Assembly: GCF_945873075.1 (NCBI RefSeq)
Contig: NZ_CAMCBS010000008.1
Span: 25,016-89,015, forward strand
Reading direction: 5' to 3'
Source: an uncultured Moraxella sp.
GTDB lineage: Bacteria; Pseudomonadota; Gammaproteobacteria; Pseudomonadales; Moraxellaceae
Length of the DNA stretch: 64,000 bases
The notes beneath the pieces are model-generated. The model ran no database searches, had not been told where the DNA came from, and was given only the letters and a program-made list of their open reading frames with translations. A program made the translations under genes and the position numbers. This document shows, in pieces, positions 1-8,203 of the stretch. Every line of letters starts with the position of its first letter. The stretch's first letter is position 1.

Positions 1-913
1 TTGCCCCTTCACGAGAGAAAAACGGCTTTTTGACCATATTGCCTGCGATGGCAGATGGATTTAGGCTTGCGGGTAGCAGATTTGGATGATTTGGGAATAG
101 CTCCCACAGCACAGCAAGCAAGGCTTTGTTGCTCATGAGTAGCTTGTAGGCAGGCTCGATAAACTGCGTGCCACTGTGCTCGATATGACCACCAAAGGCT
201 TCGGAGAGTAGCCACTCCCACGGATACAGCTTGAACAGATGGCTGATGGCATGGTCTTGTAAGTCGGTAAATCGCCCATCATGTGCCCGATGACCAATCG
301 CACCGATATCGATATAGTCAGTATTAAGCCCTGCTTGGATGGCGACATCTTGTAGATAGCGGGTGGTGGTGTAGTCTTCGACACTGGCAGAGACAGCGGT
401 GAAATACAGCTTATCTTGCCCAATCGCAGGCTTCATCGCCCCAAATTCCACCAATAGCCGTTCGTGAATGCTATTAAACTGGTCAGCGCCACTTAGCTCA
501 CCGCCTTGTGCCTGTAGCCAATACCACTGGGCGACGCTAGCTTCAAACAGGGAAGTGGGCGTGTCGGCATTGTACTCGTATAGCTTGGGCGCGTTTGTCC
601 CATCAAAGCACAAATCAAAGCGACCATACAGGCTCGGCTCACGATTTTTGAAGCTGTGCTCAATCAGGCGTGCAGCAGTATCTGATAGCCCAAGCCGTGC
701 ATAGTCGCCTGTTTTGACGACATGGGCGACGGCTTGTAGGTACATCTGATGCAGTGTCTCGGTGGCGGTTTCGATGGTATCAATTTGGCGTTCATCGAAG
801 ATATAGCAGGCATCTTCTTGCCAATAATTGCCATCGATGCTGTGATAATCAAAGCCAATGCGAGCCATTTCCCCTTGCCAGTCGGGGCGTGGGGCGACCT
901 TGATGCGTCTCAC
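1..913 (-). CDS. ygiC: Glutathionylspermidine synthase-family (YgiC-like) ATP-grasp ligase, partial
   Basis: This gene runs off the left edge; about 304 codons are visible. The translation contains GRFDLCFDGTNAPKLYEYNA and ADTPTSL, then KPFFSREG near the window edge; these are typical of the glutathionylspermidine synthase-like ATP-grasp family (YgiC/YjfC). Family members form an amide bond using ATP, but the substrate of YgiC proteins is not settled. I chose the GTG at 913-911 because it gives a family-like N-terminus (RRIKVAPRPDWQ) and overlaps the stop of the upstream lipoprotein gene as GTGA, implying translational coupling. An ATG at 858-856 is an alternative but would cut off the conserved APRPDWQ segment. 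The lipoprotein/ligase pair mirrors E. coli ygiB-ygiC. Confidence 0.85.
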   Translation of the reverse strand, partial: MRRIKVAPRPDWQGEMARIGFDYHSIDGNYWQEDACYIFDERQIDTIETATETLHQMYLQAVAHVVKTGDYARLGLSDTAARLIEHSFKNREPSLYGRFDLCFDGTNAPKLYEYNADTPTSLFEASVAQWYWLQAQGGELSGADQFNSIHERLLVEFGAMKPAIGQDKLYFTAVSASVEDYTTTRYLQDVAIQAGLNTDYIDIGAIGHRAHDGRFTDLQDHAISHLFKLYPWEWLLSEAFGGHIEHSGTQFIEPAYKLLMSNKALLAVLWELFPNHPNLLPASLNPSAIAGNMVKKPFFSREGA

Positions 914-1467
914 GATGCAGCGCTCGTGCTACCGCCAGTTGCCCCAAAGCCTTGACGGGTCGTGCCTGTCTTATTATCCGCTGTGGCTTGTGCTAGCGAT
1001 TGGCGGTTTTGGTTGGCGGTTTGTTGTTGGGTGTTTTGTACAGGTTGCTGCGTGGTGGTTGGCGTTTGGGCAGTTTGTGATGCGGCAGCTGTCTGTGCTT
1101 TGCCTGCGCCAGCGGCTTTACTTGCTAGATAACCTGCGGCAGCACCAGCAGCGGCAGCACCAAGCATCGTGCCGACACCGCTACCATTTTCGGCAGTGGC
1201 TTCGCCATTTTCGGCTTGTGAAACAGCTTGTTGTTCAGCCTGTGCCTGTGCTTCTAGCTCAGCAGCTTGTGCTTGTAGGGCGGCGGCTTGTTCTTGCAGG
1301 GCTTGTGCTTCAGCACTGGTGTATTGCTGGGTTTGCTCTTGCGGTGCAGGGGCAGCAGCTTGCGGTGCTTCAGCAGGTGAGCAGGCGGTTAGCCCAAGAC
1401 CAGTTGCGCCTAGTAGTACTAGTGAGATTTGGCGAGATGCTTTTGAAGGTTTGGTTGTCTGTGTCAT
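910..1467 (-). CDS. YgiB-like (DUF1190-type) lipoprotein
   Basis: A 185-residue protein with a lipoprotein signal: hydrophobic stretch LVLLGATGLGL followed by the lipobox TAC at about residues 27-29, so it should be lipid-anchored in the envelope. The mature part is Ala/Gln-rich (tracts such as AQAAELEAQAQAEQQ, probably a helix or coiled coil), then a Gly/Ala segment GTMLGAAAAGAAAGYLASKA, then a Gln/Thr-rich tail ending RQGFGATGGS. The closing R-x-GFG motif and the position upstream of a YgiC-type ligase suggest it is the counterpart of E. coli YgiB. The reading frame opens at TTG 1470; ATG 1467 is the more likely start. Its stop overlaps the ligase start. Confidence 0.75.
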   Translation of the reverse strand: MTQTTKPSKASRQISLVLLGATGLGLTACSPAEAPQAAAPAPQEQTQQYTSAEAQALQEQAAALQAQAAELEAQAQAEQQAVSQAENGEATAENGSGVGTMLGAAAAGAAAGYLASKAAGAGKAQTAAASQTAQTPTTTQQPVQNTQQQTANQNRQSLAQATADNKTGTTRQGFGATGGSTSAAS

Positions 1468-1617
1468 CAAAGTATCCAGTTTGGTGAATGAATTTACAAC
1501 GATAATCCTATCATTATGCAGTCAAATCACCGATTTTACAAGGGATGGCAGGCGGATTGTTGATGAAAATTGCCAGAATCGCTTGCCAAATTTTGTATAG
1601 AGTAGGGCGAATTGTGC

Positions 1618-1623
1618 TATAAT
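1618..1623 (+). promoter_or_regulatory. Extended -10 promoter for ccmCDE
   Basis: TATAAT preceded by TGTGC (TGTGCTATAAT). No good -35 lies at 17 bp; TTGTAT is 19 bp upstream. The same extended element occurs before prfC, the FimT-like gene and, as TACAAT, before polA and the rlmA-like gene. Confidence 0.55.
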
Positions 1624-1712
1624 AGGTAGGCTTTGCCACTGATTTTGGCAAAGTGATGAGCGTAATTTTCAAAACTCTTTTCAACTATGCAACCTTTGAG
1701 CTAGGTAGAAAA

Positions 1713-2510
1713 ATGCCAAAAAATAGCCAAGCCACCAATAGCACGAGCCAAGCCAGTTTTTTTGGGCGACTTTGGCAAGGATTTTTGACCACTGTCGGCA
1801 CTGAGCGATTTTTTCAGATTTTTTCACCTTGGGTAAAATATCTTGCCGCCATCGCAGCGATTTTGCTTGGTGTCGGCACGGTGTGGGGCTTGGGCTTTGC
1901 GCCGCCTGATTATTTGCAGGGCAATAGCTATCGCATTATCTTTATCCATGTACCAGCAGCAAGCCTTGCGATGAGCATTTATTTTGCGATGAGTGTGCTT
2001 GGGGTGATTTTTTTGGTATGGAAAATCAAGACCGCCAACATCGTCGCCCAAGCCATTGCGCCGATTGGCTTTATCTTTTGTGTGCTAAGCCTGTTGACGG
2101 GGTCGATTTGGGCACGGCCGACTTGGGGCACTTATTGGGTGTGGGATGCGCGTCTGACATCGATGCTGATTTTGGCGTTTTTGTACGCAGGCGTGATGGC
2201 GCTGTTTGCGGCATTTGAGCATAGCAGTAATCGTGGCAAGGCGGCGGCGATTTTGTCCATCGTCGGTGCGGTGAATTTGCCCATCATCAAATATTCGGTC
2301 GAGTGGTGGAATACTTTGCATCAAGGGGCGACCTTTACCGTGACCAATGCACCCAAGATGAGTGCGTCAATGTGGGTGCCACTATTGATTATGATGCTTG
2401 GGATGTATTTTTTGGTGGCGGCATTGGCGATTTATCGCACCAATTCGCTGATTTTGACCCGTGAAGCCAACAAAGCGTGGGTGACTCGATTGGTTAATTC
2501 GGATAAATAG
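1713..2510 (+). CDS. ccmC: Heme exporter/cytochrome c maturation permease CcmC
   Basis: A 265-residue integral membrane protein that handles heme for CcmE during c-type cytochrome maturation. It carries the family's tryptophan-rich motif (WGTYWVWDARL, about residues 138-148), the loop histidine in FIHVPAA (about 79) and the second conserved histidine in VEWWNTLHQG, with six predicted membrane segments. An upstream GTG/ATG pair (1653/1656) would add 19-20 residues, but ATG 1713 has an AGGTAG sequence just upstream and gives a length close to the family norm of about 245. ccmD follows after 8 bp. ccmA and ccmB are not upstream, where they usually lie. Confidence 0.93.
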   Translation: MPKNSQATNSTSQASFFGRLWQGFLTTVGTERFFQIFSPWVKYLAAIAAILLGVGTVWGLGFAPPDYLQGNSYRIIFIHVPAASLAMSIYFAMSVLGVIFLVWKIKTANIVAQAIAPIGFIFCVLSLLTGSIWARPTWGTYWVWDARLTSMLILAFLYAGVMALFAAFEHSSNRGKAAAILSIVGAVNLPIIKYSVEWWNTLHQGATFTVTNAPKMSASMWVPLLIMMLGMYFLVAALAIYRTNSLILTREANKAWVTRLVNSDK

Positions 2511-2518
2511 GGCGAGCG

Positions 2519-2722
2519 ATGACACCGTATTTCAAGACTTTTGGTGATTTTTTGGCAATGGGCGGGCATGGCTTTTATGTGTGGCTGTGCTATGCGATTA
2601 CTTTTTTGGCGGTCTTTGGGCTGATTATTTATGCCAAAAACGAACGCAAGCAGACATTGCAGCGACTTGGCAGACAGCACACACAGTCACGCCTAACCAA
2701 CAAACAGCGTAAGCAATCTTAA
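2519..2722 (+). CDS. ccmD: Cytochrome c maturation protein CcmD
   Basis: A 67-residue protein with one membrane helix ([19 protein letters not shown]) followed by a basic tail (KNERKQ, KQRKQS), the standard CcmD topology. CcmD helps release holo-CcmE from the CcmABC complex. The N-terminal motif [15 protein letters not shown] is typical of CcmD. It starts 8 bp after ccmC and is followed after 22 bp by ccmE, so the three are surely co-transcribed. Confidence 0.88.
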   Translation: MTPYFKTFGDFLAMGGHGFYVWLCYAITFLAVFGLIIYAKNERKQTLQRLGRQHTQSRLTNKQRKQS

Positions 2723-2744
2723 ATTATTTATAAAGAGCGACATC

Positions 2745-3266
2745 ATGAATACAGTCAGACAAAAAAAGCTGATGTGGGTTATCGCAGTGCTACTCGGTGC
2801 TGTGGTGGCGGTGAGTTTGATTTTGTACGCCATTCGCAATCAGACGGATTATTATTTTGATCCGACTGCCATCGCCGCAGGGCAAGCGCCCGAAGCCAAG
2901 CGTATCCGTGCCGGTGGTATGGTCGTGGCAGGCAGTGTCAAGCGTGACCCGAATGATCAGCTCAATGTGCAGTTTGAAATCACCGACTTTAAGTCCACCG
3001 TGCCAGTCAGCTATCGTGGTGTATTGCCCGATCTGTTCGCCGAAAATTCAGGCGTCGTGGCAACGGGCGAACTACAAAACGGTACCTTTGTCGCCAGTGA
3101 AGTGCTTGCCAAGCACGACGAAAACTATATGCCACCTGAAGTCGCCAAGTCGCTCAAGACTGAGCACGCCGCTCGTGGCACGGATGTCAATAATGGACAG
3201 TTTGTCCCTGCGACATCGATGAGTGAGATCGATGAGCGTAATGCCAAAGAAGCTGAACAAAAGTAA
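2745..3266 (+). CDS. ccmE: Periplasmic heme chaperone CcmE
   Basis: A 173-residue membrane-anchored heme chaperone. An N-terminal helix (about residues 10-29) is followed by an OB-fold domain and the signature [12 protein letters not shown], in which His124 is the residue that binds heme covalently and the following tyrosine is an axial ligand. The C-terminal tail is charged and flexible, as usual. It is the last gene of the ccm group here: ccmF, ccmG and ccmH do not follow, and a hairpin with a T-rich tail lies just downstream. Confidence 0.94.
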   Translation: MNTVRQKKLMWVIAVLLGAVVAVSLILYAIRNQTDYYFDPTAIAAGQAPEAKRIRAGGMVVAGSVKRDPNDQLNVQFEITDFKSTVPVSYRGVLPDLFAENSGVVATGELQNGTFVASEVLAKHDENYMPPEVAKSLKTEHAARGTDVNNGQFVPATSMSEIDERNAKEAEQK

Positions 3267-3278
3267 ATGGCTTAAAAC

Positions 3279-3315
3279 CAATAAAAGCATATCGATGGAT
3301 GCGCTTTTATTTTAA
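3279..3315 (+). terminator. Probable terminator after ccmE
   Basis: Imperfect hairpin AATAAAAGC...GCTTTTATT followed by TT. It overlaps the leader of the next small gene, so it may only attenuate read-through. Confidence 0.45.
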
Positions 3316-3327
3316 AGGAAGTTTATT

Positions 3328-3522
3328 ATGGTGATATTGATGGCACTAATGGCGCTCATTGCTTTGGTGTTTTCAGGGTTTAGCATTAAGTTGTGCTATG
3401 AGCTAGTCAAAGCACAAAGATGGTTTGGTGCAGCACTCATGACGATTGTTAGTGTGTTGGGTTTGGGCGCTATGGCTTATTGTGCACTCGTCATTTGGGC
3501 GGTTTTTCATATCTCTGTTTAA
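3328..3522 (+). CDS. Small hydrophobic membrane protein, unknown
   Basis: A 64-residue protein made of two predicted membrane helices (VILMALMALIALVFSGFSI and FGAALMTIVSVLGLGAMAY) separated by a short basic segment (KAQRW). The ATG is preceded by AAAGGAAG at a suitable distance, which is the main reason to accept it. I do not recognise a family. It stands between ccmE and the convergent metQ. Confidence 0.55.
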   Translation: MVILMALMALIALVFSGFSIKLCYELVKAQRWFGAALMTIVSVLGLGAMAYCALVIWAVFHISV

Positions 3523-3622
3523 AGTTCAATGACTTATGATAAATCGAATTAAGTTAAAAACAAACAACAGCACCAACACTTTTTTGGCGAATGATACTTG
3601 ACTCATAAAGACTGCTCCAAAG

Positions 3623-3658
3623 CAAAATCCCCATCATCGCACGATGACAGGGATTTTT
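3623..3658 (-). terminator. Terminator of metNIQ (possibly bidirectional)
   Basis: Hairpin AAAATCCC ... TCATCG/CGATGA ... GGGATTTTT directly after the metQ stop; T-runs flank both sides, so it could also stop transcripts arriving from the small gene at 3328. Confidence 0.6.
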
Positions 3659-3670
3659 AGTTCGGTGAGA

Positions 3671-4513
3671 TTACCAACCTTTGACCACAGCGCCTTTGAA
3701 TTCTTCTTTAGCTTTGGCTTCTACTTCATCAGTTTGGTATGCTTTGACGAAGTTTTGGATAGCTTCAGAGTCTTTGTTGTCAGTACGAGCAACGATGATA
3801 TTGACATATGGTGAGTCTTTGTCTTCAACAAATACACCATTTTCAGCAGCGGTTAGACCTGCTTGACCTGCATAGTTGTTGTTCACAACGGCTAGATCCA
3901 CATCATCAATCGCACGAGCGGCAACTGAAGTATCGACTTCTTTGATCACTAGATTTTTTGGATTTTCAACGATATCTAGTGAAGTTGATAGTAGGTTGGT
4001 GTTATCTTTTAGCTTAATTAGACCTTGTTTTTCAAGCAAAATTAGCGCACGAGCTAGGTTTGATGGGTCGTTTGGCACAGCGATGATTGCACCATCTTTG
4101 AGCTCTTCCACTGATTTGATGGTCTTTGAGTAACCAGCCAGCGGATATACAAAAGTATTGCCCACGATCACAAGATTATCAAGCTTTTTCTCTTTGCTGT
4201 CAGTGTCAAGATATGGCTTGTGTTGCATGGCGTTAGCATCCAAATCACCTTTTGAGACAGCGGTGTTTGGCAGTGCGTAGTCGTTAAACTCAACCAATTG
4301 GACATCTAGGTTGTATTTTTCTTTCGCGATTTTACTTGCGACTTCAGCAACGGCTTGCTCAGGGCCTGCCATCACGCCAACCTTGATGGTTTGGGCAGCA
4401 GGGGCGTCGCCTGCAGGCGCAGCAGCTTGTTCTGTTTTTTTGTCTTGACCGCAGCCAGCTAGAGCGATGCCTGAAGCAAGGGCGCAGATACCAAAAAATT
4501 TACCAAAATTCAT
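3671..4513 (-). CDS. metQ: D-methionine-binding lipoprotein MetQ
   Basis: A 280-residue substrate-binding lipoprotein of the NlpA/MetQ family, the periplasmic receptor of the methionine ABC importer. The signal peptide ends at lipobox LAGC (Cys21). The mature protein has family features: TIKVGVMAGPEQAVAEV, LVEFNDYALPNTAVSKGDLD, ANAMQHKPYLD and IAVPNDPSNLARAL. It ends with TDEVEAKAKEEFKGAVVKGW. The start is supported by AAGGA upstream. It is the last gene of metN-metI-metQ, separated from metI by 185 bp that may hold its own promoter. Confidence 0.93.
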   Translation of the reverse strand: MNFGKFFGICALASGIALAGCGQDKKTEQAAAPAGDAPAAQTIKVGVMAGPEQAVAEVASKIAKEKYNLDVQLVEFNDYALPNTAVSKGDLDANAMQHKPYLDTDSKEKKLDNLVIVGNTFVYPLAGYSKTIKSVEELKDGAIIAVPNDPSNLARALILLEKQGLIKLKDNTNLLSTSLDIVENPKNLVIKEVDTSVAARAIDDVDLAVVNNNYAGQAGLTAAENGVFVEDKDSPYVNIIVARTDNKDSEAIQNFVKAYQTDEVEAKAKEEFKGAVVKGW

Positions 4514-4698
4514 AATTCATCCTTAGAAATAAACACAAAAAATTGTTCAATATCGTCATACAACTGTCATATTAAATCACAAAACCCTTGATAGAACAAG
4601 CGTTTGGATATGACAATCTGAGCAAAAGCTTGTGAAAAAAGCGAATAATGCCAAAAGGTTTGAATACAGTATTCGCCGATGTCATAAAGTCATAACAA

Positions 4699-5388
4699 TC
4701 AGCGGTGATCGACTTTGGCGGCAAGCACATCACCAGCCTTTTGGCAAATCATCACAATCGCCACGATGATGATGGTTGAGATCCATTTGACATAGACCAT
4801 GTTGCGGTGCTCGCCATAGCTGATGGCAAGATTGCCAAGACCGCCACCGCCGACGACACCCGCCATCGCCGAATAGCCGATGAGCGACACCAAAGTGAGT
4901 GTGACGGCATTAATTAGAATTGGCAAGCTTTCGGGGAAATAATATTTGCTCACCACTTGCCAATGCGTTGCACCCATCGATTTGGCGGCTTCGGTCAGAC
5001 CAGTTGGCACTTCAAGCAGGGCATTGGCGGTCAAGCGAGCAAAAAACGGAATCGCTGCCACGCTCAAAGGCACAATCGCTGCGGTCGTGCCAAGCGTCGT
5101 CCCCACCAAAAAACGAGTCACCGGCATCAAGATAATCAGCAAAATAATAAACGGCACAGAGCGACCGATATTGATAATGACATCAAGCACGCTAAAGGCA
5201 GTGCGATGCTCAAGAATGCGACCTTTGTCGGTCAAAAACGCCAAAAACCCCATCGGCAAACCAATGATGACGGCGATGGCGGTGGCAGCTAGCCCCATGT
5301 AGATGGTTTCCCAAGTGGATTGGGCGACCATTTCCCACATTTTTGGGTGCATTTCGCTCATAAAATCGGTGATGAATTTATCCCACAT
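4699..5388 (-). CDS. metI: Methionine ABC transporter permease MetI
   Basis: Membrane permease of the MetNIQ importer, about 229 residues with five predicted helices. It contains the conserved coupling-loop region [20 protein letters not shown] and the family stretches [20 protein letters not shown] and [15 protein letters not shown]. The frame is open from 5412, but ATG 5388 is preferred: GGAG lies 10 bp upstream and it gives the usual length. With this start metI overlaps the end of metN by 11 bp, so translation is probably coupled. Confidence 0.92.
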   Translation of the reverse strand: MWDKFITDFMSEMHPKMWEMVAQSTWETIYMGLAATAIAVIIGLPMGFLAFLTDKGRILEHRTAFSVLDVIINIGRSVPFIILLIILMPVTRFLVGTTLGTTAAIVPLSVAAIPFFARLTANALLEVPTGLTEAAKSMGATHWQVVSKYYFPESLPILINAVTLTLVSLIGYSAMAGVVGGGGLGNLAISYGEHRNMVYVKWISTIIIVAIVMICQKAGDVLAAKVDHR

Positions 5389-6451
5389 AGCCGAGTATCT
5401 CCACATTGACATGATGGTCGGTTAAATATGCAATCGCACGGTTTCGGCTGTCGCTACCGCCGATGACTTCAGCGATGGTAAAGCCAAACTTCACACCGCC
5501 TGCATAATCCATCTGCGAAGTCAAAATGCTAAACTCCACGCCAAATTGCTTGGTCGCCTGCGAAAACAGTGGCATATCTACCGAATTGCCCGTAAACTCA
5601 AATTTCACCAAAGGATGTGATTCTGCCGATGGTGATGATTGTAGTTTTGATAAATAATCATCAGGTAAGCCGATATGAAAAGTTGAGCGGATAAATTCTT
5701 TGGCAAGCTCGGTCTGCGGATTGGCAAAAATCTCGCTCACTGTGCCTTGTTCAATCAACACGCCTTGGTCGATGACGGCGACTTTATCGCAGATGCGTTT
5801 GACCACATCCATCTCGTGCGTGATGAGCAAGATGGTGATGCCAAGCTGTTGGTTGATTTGTTTTAATAGCTTAAGAATCGACTGCGTGGTCGCAGGGTCT
5901 AGTGCGGATGTGGCTTCATCACACAGTAGCACCTTTGGGTCGGATGCGAGCGCACGAGCGATAGCGACACGCTGTTTTTGACCGCCGGATAGATTGGCGG
6001 GGTAGGCATCTTTTTTGTCGGATAGCCCAACCAATTCAAGCAGTTCATTGACTTTGGTGGTGATGGCAGATTTTGGCGTACCTGATAATTCTAAGGGCAA
6101 AGCGATATTGTCAAATGCTGTGCGAGAATGTAGCAGATTAAAATGCTGAAAAATCATGCCGATGTTGCGTCGCTCGATGATGAGTGCTTGCTCGGATAAT
6201 GCGGTGAGCTCGACACCATCAATGATGACACGACCTGTGGTGGGTCGCTCAAGCAGATTGACACAGCGGATGAGTGTGGATTTGCCTGCGCCTGATGAGC
6301 CGATGATGCCGTAGATTTCACCTTGATTGATGGTCAAATCGGTCGGCTGCACGGCGGTAAAGGTGCTGACTTTGCCGTCTTTTTCGATGGTGAATTGCTT
6401 GCTGATGCCGTGCAGTTCAATCATCGCTTTGGATGGGGCGTGAGTATTCAT
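5378..6451 (-). CDS. metN: Methionine ABC transporter ATP-binding protein MetN
   Basis: A 357-residue ATPase that powers methionine import. Walker A is GSSGAGKST (about 51-59), the ABC signature LSGGQKQR (about 154-161), Walker [13 protein letters not shown], and the H-loop [13 protein letters not shown]. The C-terminal 75 residues (about 280-357) form the NIL domain, which in this family binds methionine and inhibits transport when the cytoplasm is replete. It is first in the metN-metI-metQ order and lies 66 bp downstream of the sensor kinase gene end on the same strand. Confidence 0.94.
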   Translation of the reverse strand: MNTHAPSKAMIELHGISKQFTIEKDGKVSTFTAVQPTDLTINQGEIYGIIGSSGAGKSTLIRCVNLLERPTTGRVIIDGVELTALSEQALIIERRNIGMIFQHFNLLHSRTAFDNIALPLELSGTPKSAITTKVNELLELVGLSDKKDAYPANLSGGQKQRVAIARALASDPKVLLCDEATSALDPATTQSILKLLKQINQQLGITILLITHEMDVVKRICDKVAVIDQGVLIEQGTVSEIFANPQTELAKEFIRSTFHIGLPDDYLSKLQSSPSAESHPLVKFEFTGNSVDMPLFSQATKQFGVEFSILTSQMDYAGGVKFGFTIAEVIGGSDSRNRAIAYLTDHHVNVEILGYVG

Positions 6452-6517
6452 GATAAAGTTAAGTCAAATCGTCAAATTAACTGATTATTATATCATGAAA
6501 ATACTCGGTGCTCATAC

Positions 6518-8128
6518 TTATGTTTTGGCTTTGTCCTTGTCCTTATCTTTATCTTTATCGTCTGTACTCATCACAGGCTTGGGGCGCATGGGTAGCACCA
6601 CCAAAAAGCGGGTATGACCTTGCCAAGTGTCGGTGCTGATTTTGCCTTGATGAGCTTCGACGATTTGTGAGACGAGTGATAAGCCAAGCCCTGAGCCTTT
6701 TTTCTCTTGTTTGAGACGGACAAAGGGGCTAAAAATATCTTCTCGCTTATCTTCGGGAATACCATTACCTTGGTCAATAAAGGCAAGCACAGCAAAGTTC
6801 GGCTGCGGTTTGGCTTTTTCTTTTTCTTTGGTGCGAGTCAGTCGCTTGAGAAAATCGCTGGTTTTTTTGGCGCTTTTAACATCAAGCGCATCTGTCGACT
6901 GAATCATATCAGCATCGCCATCATCGATGGTGCAGACGCTATCAAGTAGGCTCTGTGGAATGACGGCGGCATCTTTGGCATCTACTACGCCATACAGATA
7001 CACTTCAATCGGTGGCACGCCGTGAATCATGGCGTTGTTGAGTAGATTACGCACCAGATGCGTGAGTAGCTTGGGCTGTGCAAGAAGGCTAATCGGCTCT
7101 GCCATGAGTGTCGCTTCAGGATAGTGCTGACATTCTTGGCGAGTCAGTTCATACAGATCGACCTGCTCGGCAGCTTGCAGGGCATGACCGGCATCTAGGC
7201 GTGAGACCAGTAGGATGCTTTCAACCAAATCATTTAGCCCTGTCAAATCACGATTCACCGCCGCTGCTCGTTTATCAAACTTAGCTTTGGTATCGTCATC
7301 CAGACGACTTGCAAGCATATCCATCATCTCAATCTGCAAGCGAATACGAGTAATCGGCGTGCGAAACTCATGCGATGCGTGCGCAAGCAGTAAGCTGTTG
7401 GCATTGATAAGCTGTTCGATTTTTTGTGCTGATTGGTTAAACCCGTGTGCTAGTACAGCAATTTCGTCATTGCCATGTTCGCTGACACGCACGCTAAAAT
7501 CCCCTTCGCCAAGTCGGCTCATCTGACGGCTCATTTGGTTAATCCGCCAAGTCATACTGTGCGAAATCCACCACAGCACCGCCGACATGATGACAAGTAG
7601 CAGTAAAGTCCCCGAAAATAGGTTGAACCACGCCATCAACGGGCGTTCAGGTGGCTGTTTACGAGATTCGTACCATAGAGTGTAGCCAAGTGCGCTATCG
7701 ACGGTGATGTGTGGCGGGGCAGGCGAGAAAATCTCACTAATCCACGGCTGTTCGGGCAATAGTCTGCTTGGCAGTTCGGTGTTTTCGGTTTGGAGAATCA
7801 GCTGACCTGCTGGGTCGTACAGACCGATTTTGGCGTTGAGACTTTCATCAAAAATATCAAAGCTTTTTTTGATGACGACCAGCGCAAAGCGAGCTTGCAG
7901 GCGGTTATTTTGGGCGTTTAGTTGTTCAGCTTCTGCCAAAAATGGCTCAATCTGCGTCATGATTTGGCTAGCAATCGCACGAGAGCGTGCCGAGTCTGAA
8001 TTGTTGTGCGTAAATTGCGACAACAACACAAAGGCGATGGCAAAGCCCACCAATGCCAAAAAGACACTGATAAATAACCGTGCCGAAATCGAGCGAAAGC
8101 CAAATTTACCATGCGAAGCTGAATTCAT
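6518..8128 (-). CDS. Sensor histidine kinase (HAMP-HisKA-HATPase)
   Basis: A 536-residue membrane kinase. TM1 is about residues 17-38 and TM2 about 168-189, enclosing a periplasmic sensor region. A HAMP linker follows (about 190-242), then the phospho-acceptor box LLAHASHEFRTPITR (His253), N-box RNLLNNAMIHG (about 360-370), and G-boxes IDQGNGIPED and GSGLGLSLV (about 478-486). Two oddities: a poorly conserved, charged insertion of about 60 residues between the N-box and the first G-box (about 382-442), and a C-terminal DKDKDKDKDK run from hexanucleotide repeats. It lies 75 bp downstream of its partner regulator gene. The signal it senses cannot be told from sequence. Confidence 0.92.
   Translation of the reverse strand: MNSASHGKFGFRSISARLFISVFLALVGFAIAFVLLSQFTHNNSDSARSRAIASQIMTQIEPFLAEAEQLNAQNNRLQARFALVVIKKSFDIFDESLNAKIGLYDPAGQLILQTENTELPSRLLPEQPWISEIFSPAPPHITVDSALGYTLWYESRKQPPERPLMAWFNLFSGTLLLLVIMSAVLWWISHSMTWRINQMSRQMSRLGEGDFSVRVSEHGNDEIAVLAHGFNQSAQKIEQLINANSLLLAHASHEFRTPITRIRLQIEMMDMLASRLDDDTKAKFDKRAAAVNRDLTGLNDLVESILLVSRLDAGHALQAAEQVDLYELTRQECQHYPEATLMAEPISLLAQPKLLTHLVRNLLNNAMIHGVPPIEVYLYGVVDAKDAAVIPQSLLDSVCTIDDGDADMIQSTDALDVKSAKKTSDFLKRLTRTKEKEKAKPQPNFAVLAFIDQGNGIPEDKREDIFSPFVRLKQEKKGSGLGLSLVSQIVEAHQGKISTDTWQGHTRFLVVLPMRPKPVMSTDDKDKDKDKDKAKT
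6532..6562 (-). repeat. Hexanucleotide repeat at 3' end of the kinase gene
   Basis: On the plus strand, about five units of the form TTGTCC/TTATCT, encoding alternating Asp-Lys on the minus strand. Units differ at one or two positions. Loss or gain of units would keep frame and only change the tail length. Confidence 0.6.
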
Positions 8129-8156
8129 AACAAACCATCAATTTGAAAAACAACGA

Positions 8157-8184
8157 AAACCATCAAACGATTGCTTGATGGTTT
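8157..8184 (-). terminator. Hairpin between response regulator and kinase genes
   Basis: Perfect stem AAAACCATCAA / TTGATGGTTTT with a 6-base loop, followed by only four T on the minus strand. Located inside the presumed two-gene operon, so more likely an attenuator lowering kinase expression, or a processing site, than a full stop. Confidence 0.5.
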
Positions 8185-8203
8185 TTGGATAATTTTTGAT
8201 CAA

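Noticed and set aside
858..1487. Long plus-strand ORFs opposite the lipoprotein gene
   Set aside because: They mirror the Ala/Gln-rich repeat coding on the minus strand (giving Leu/Val/Arg/Gln or Cys/Ala/Ser runs) and lack a ribosome site; the minus-strand lipoprotein has a clear signal and partner.
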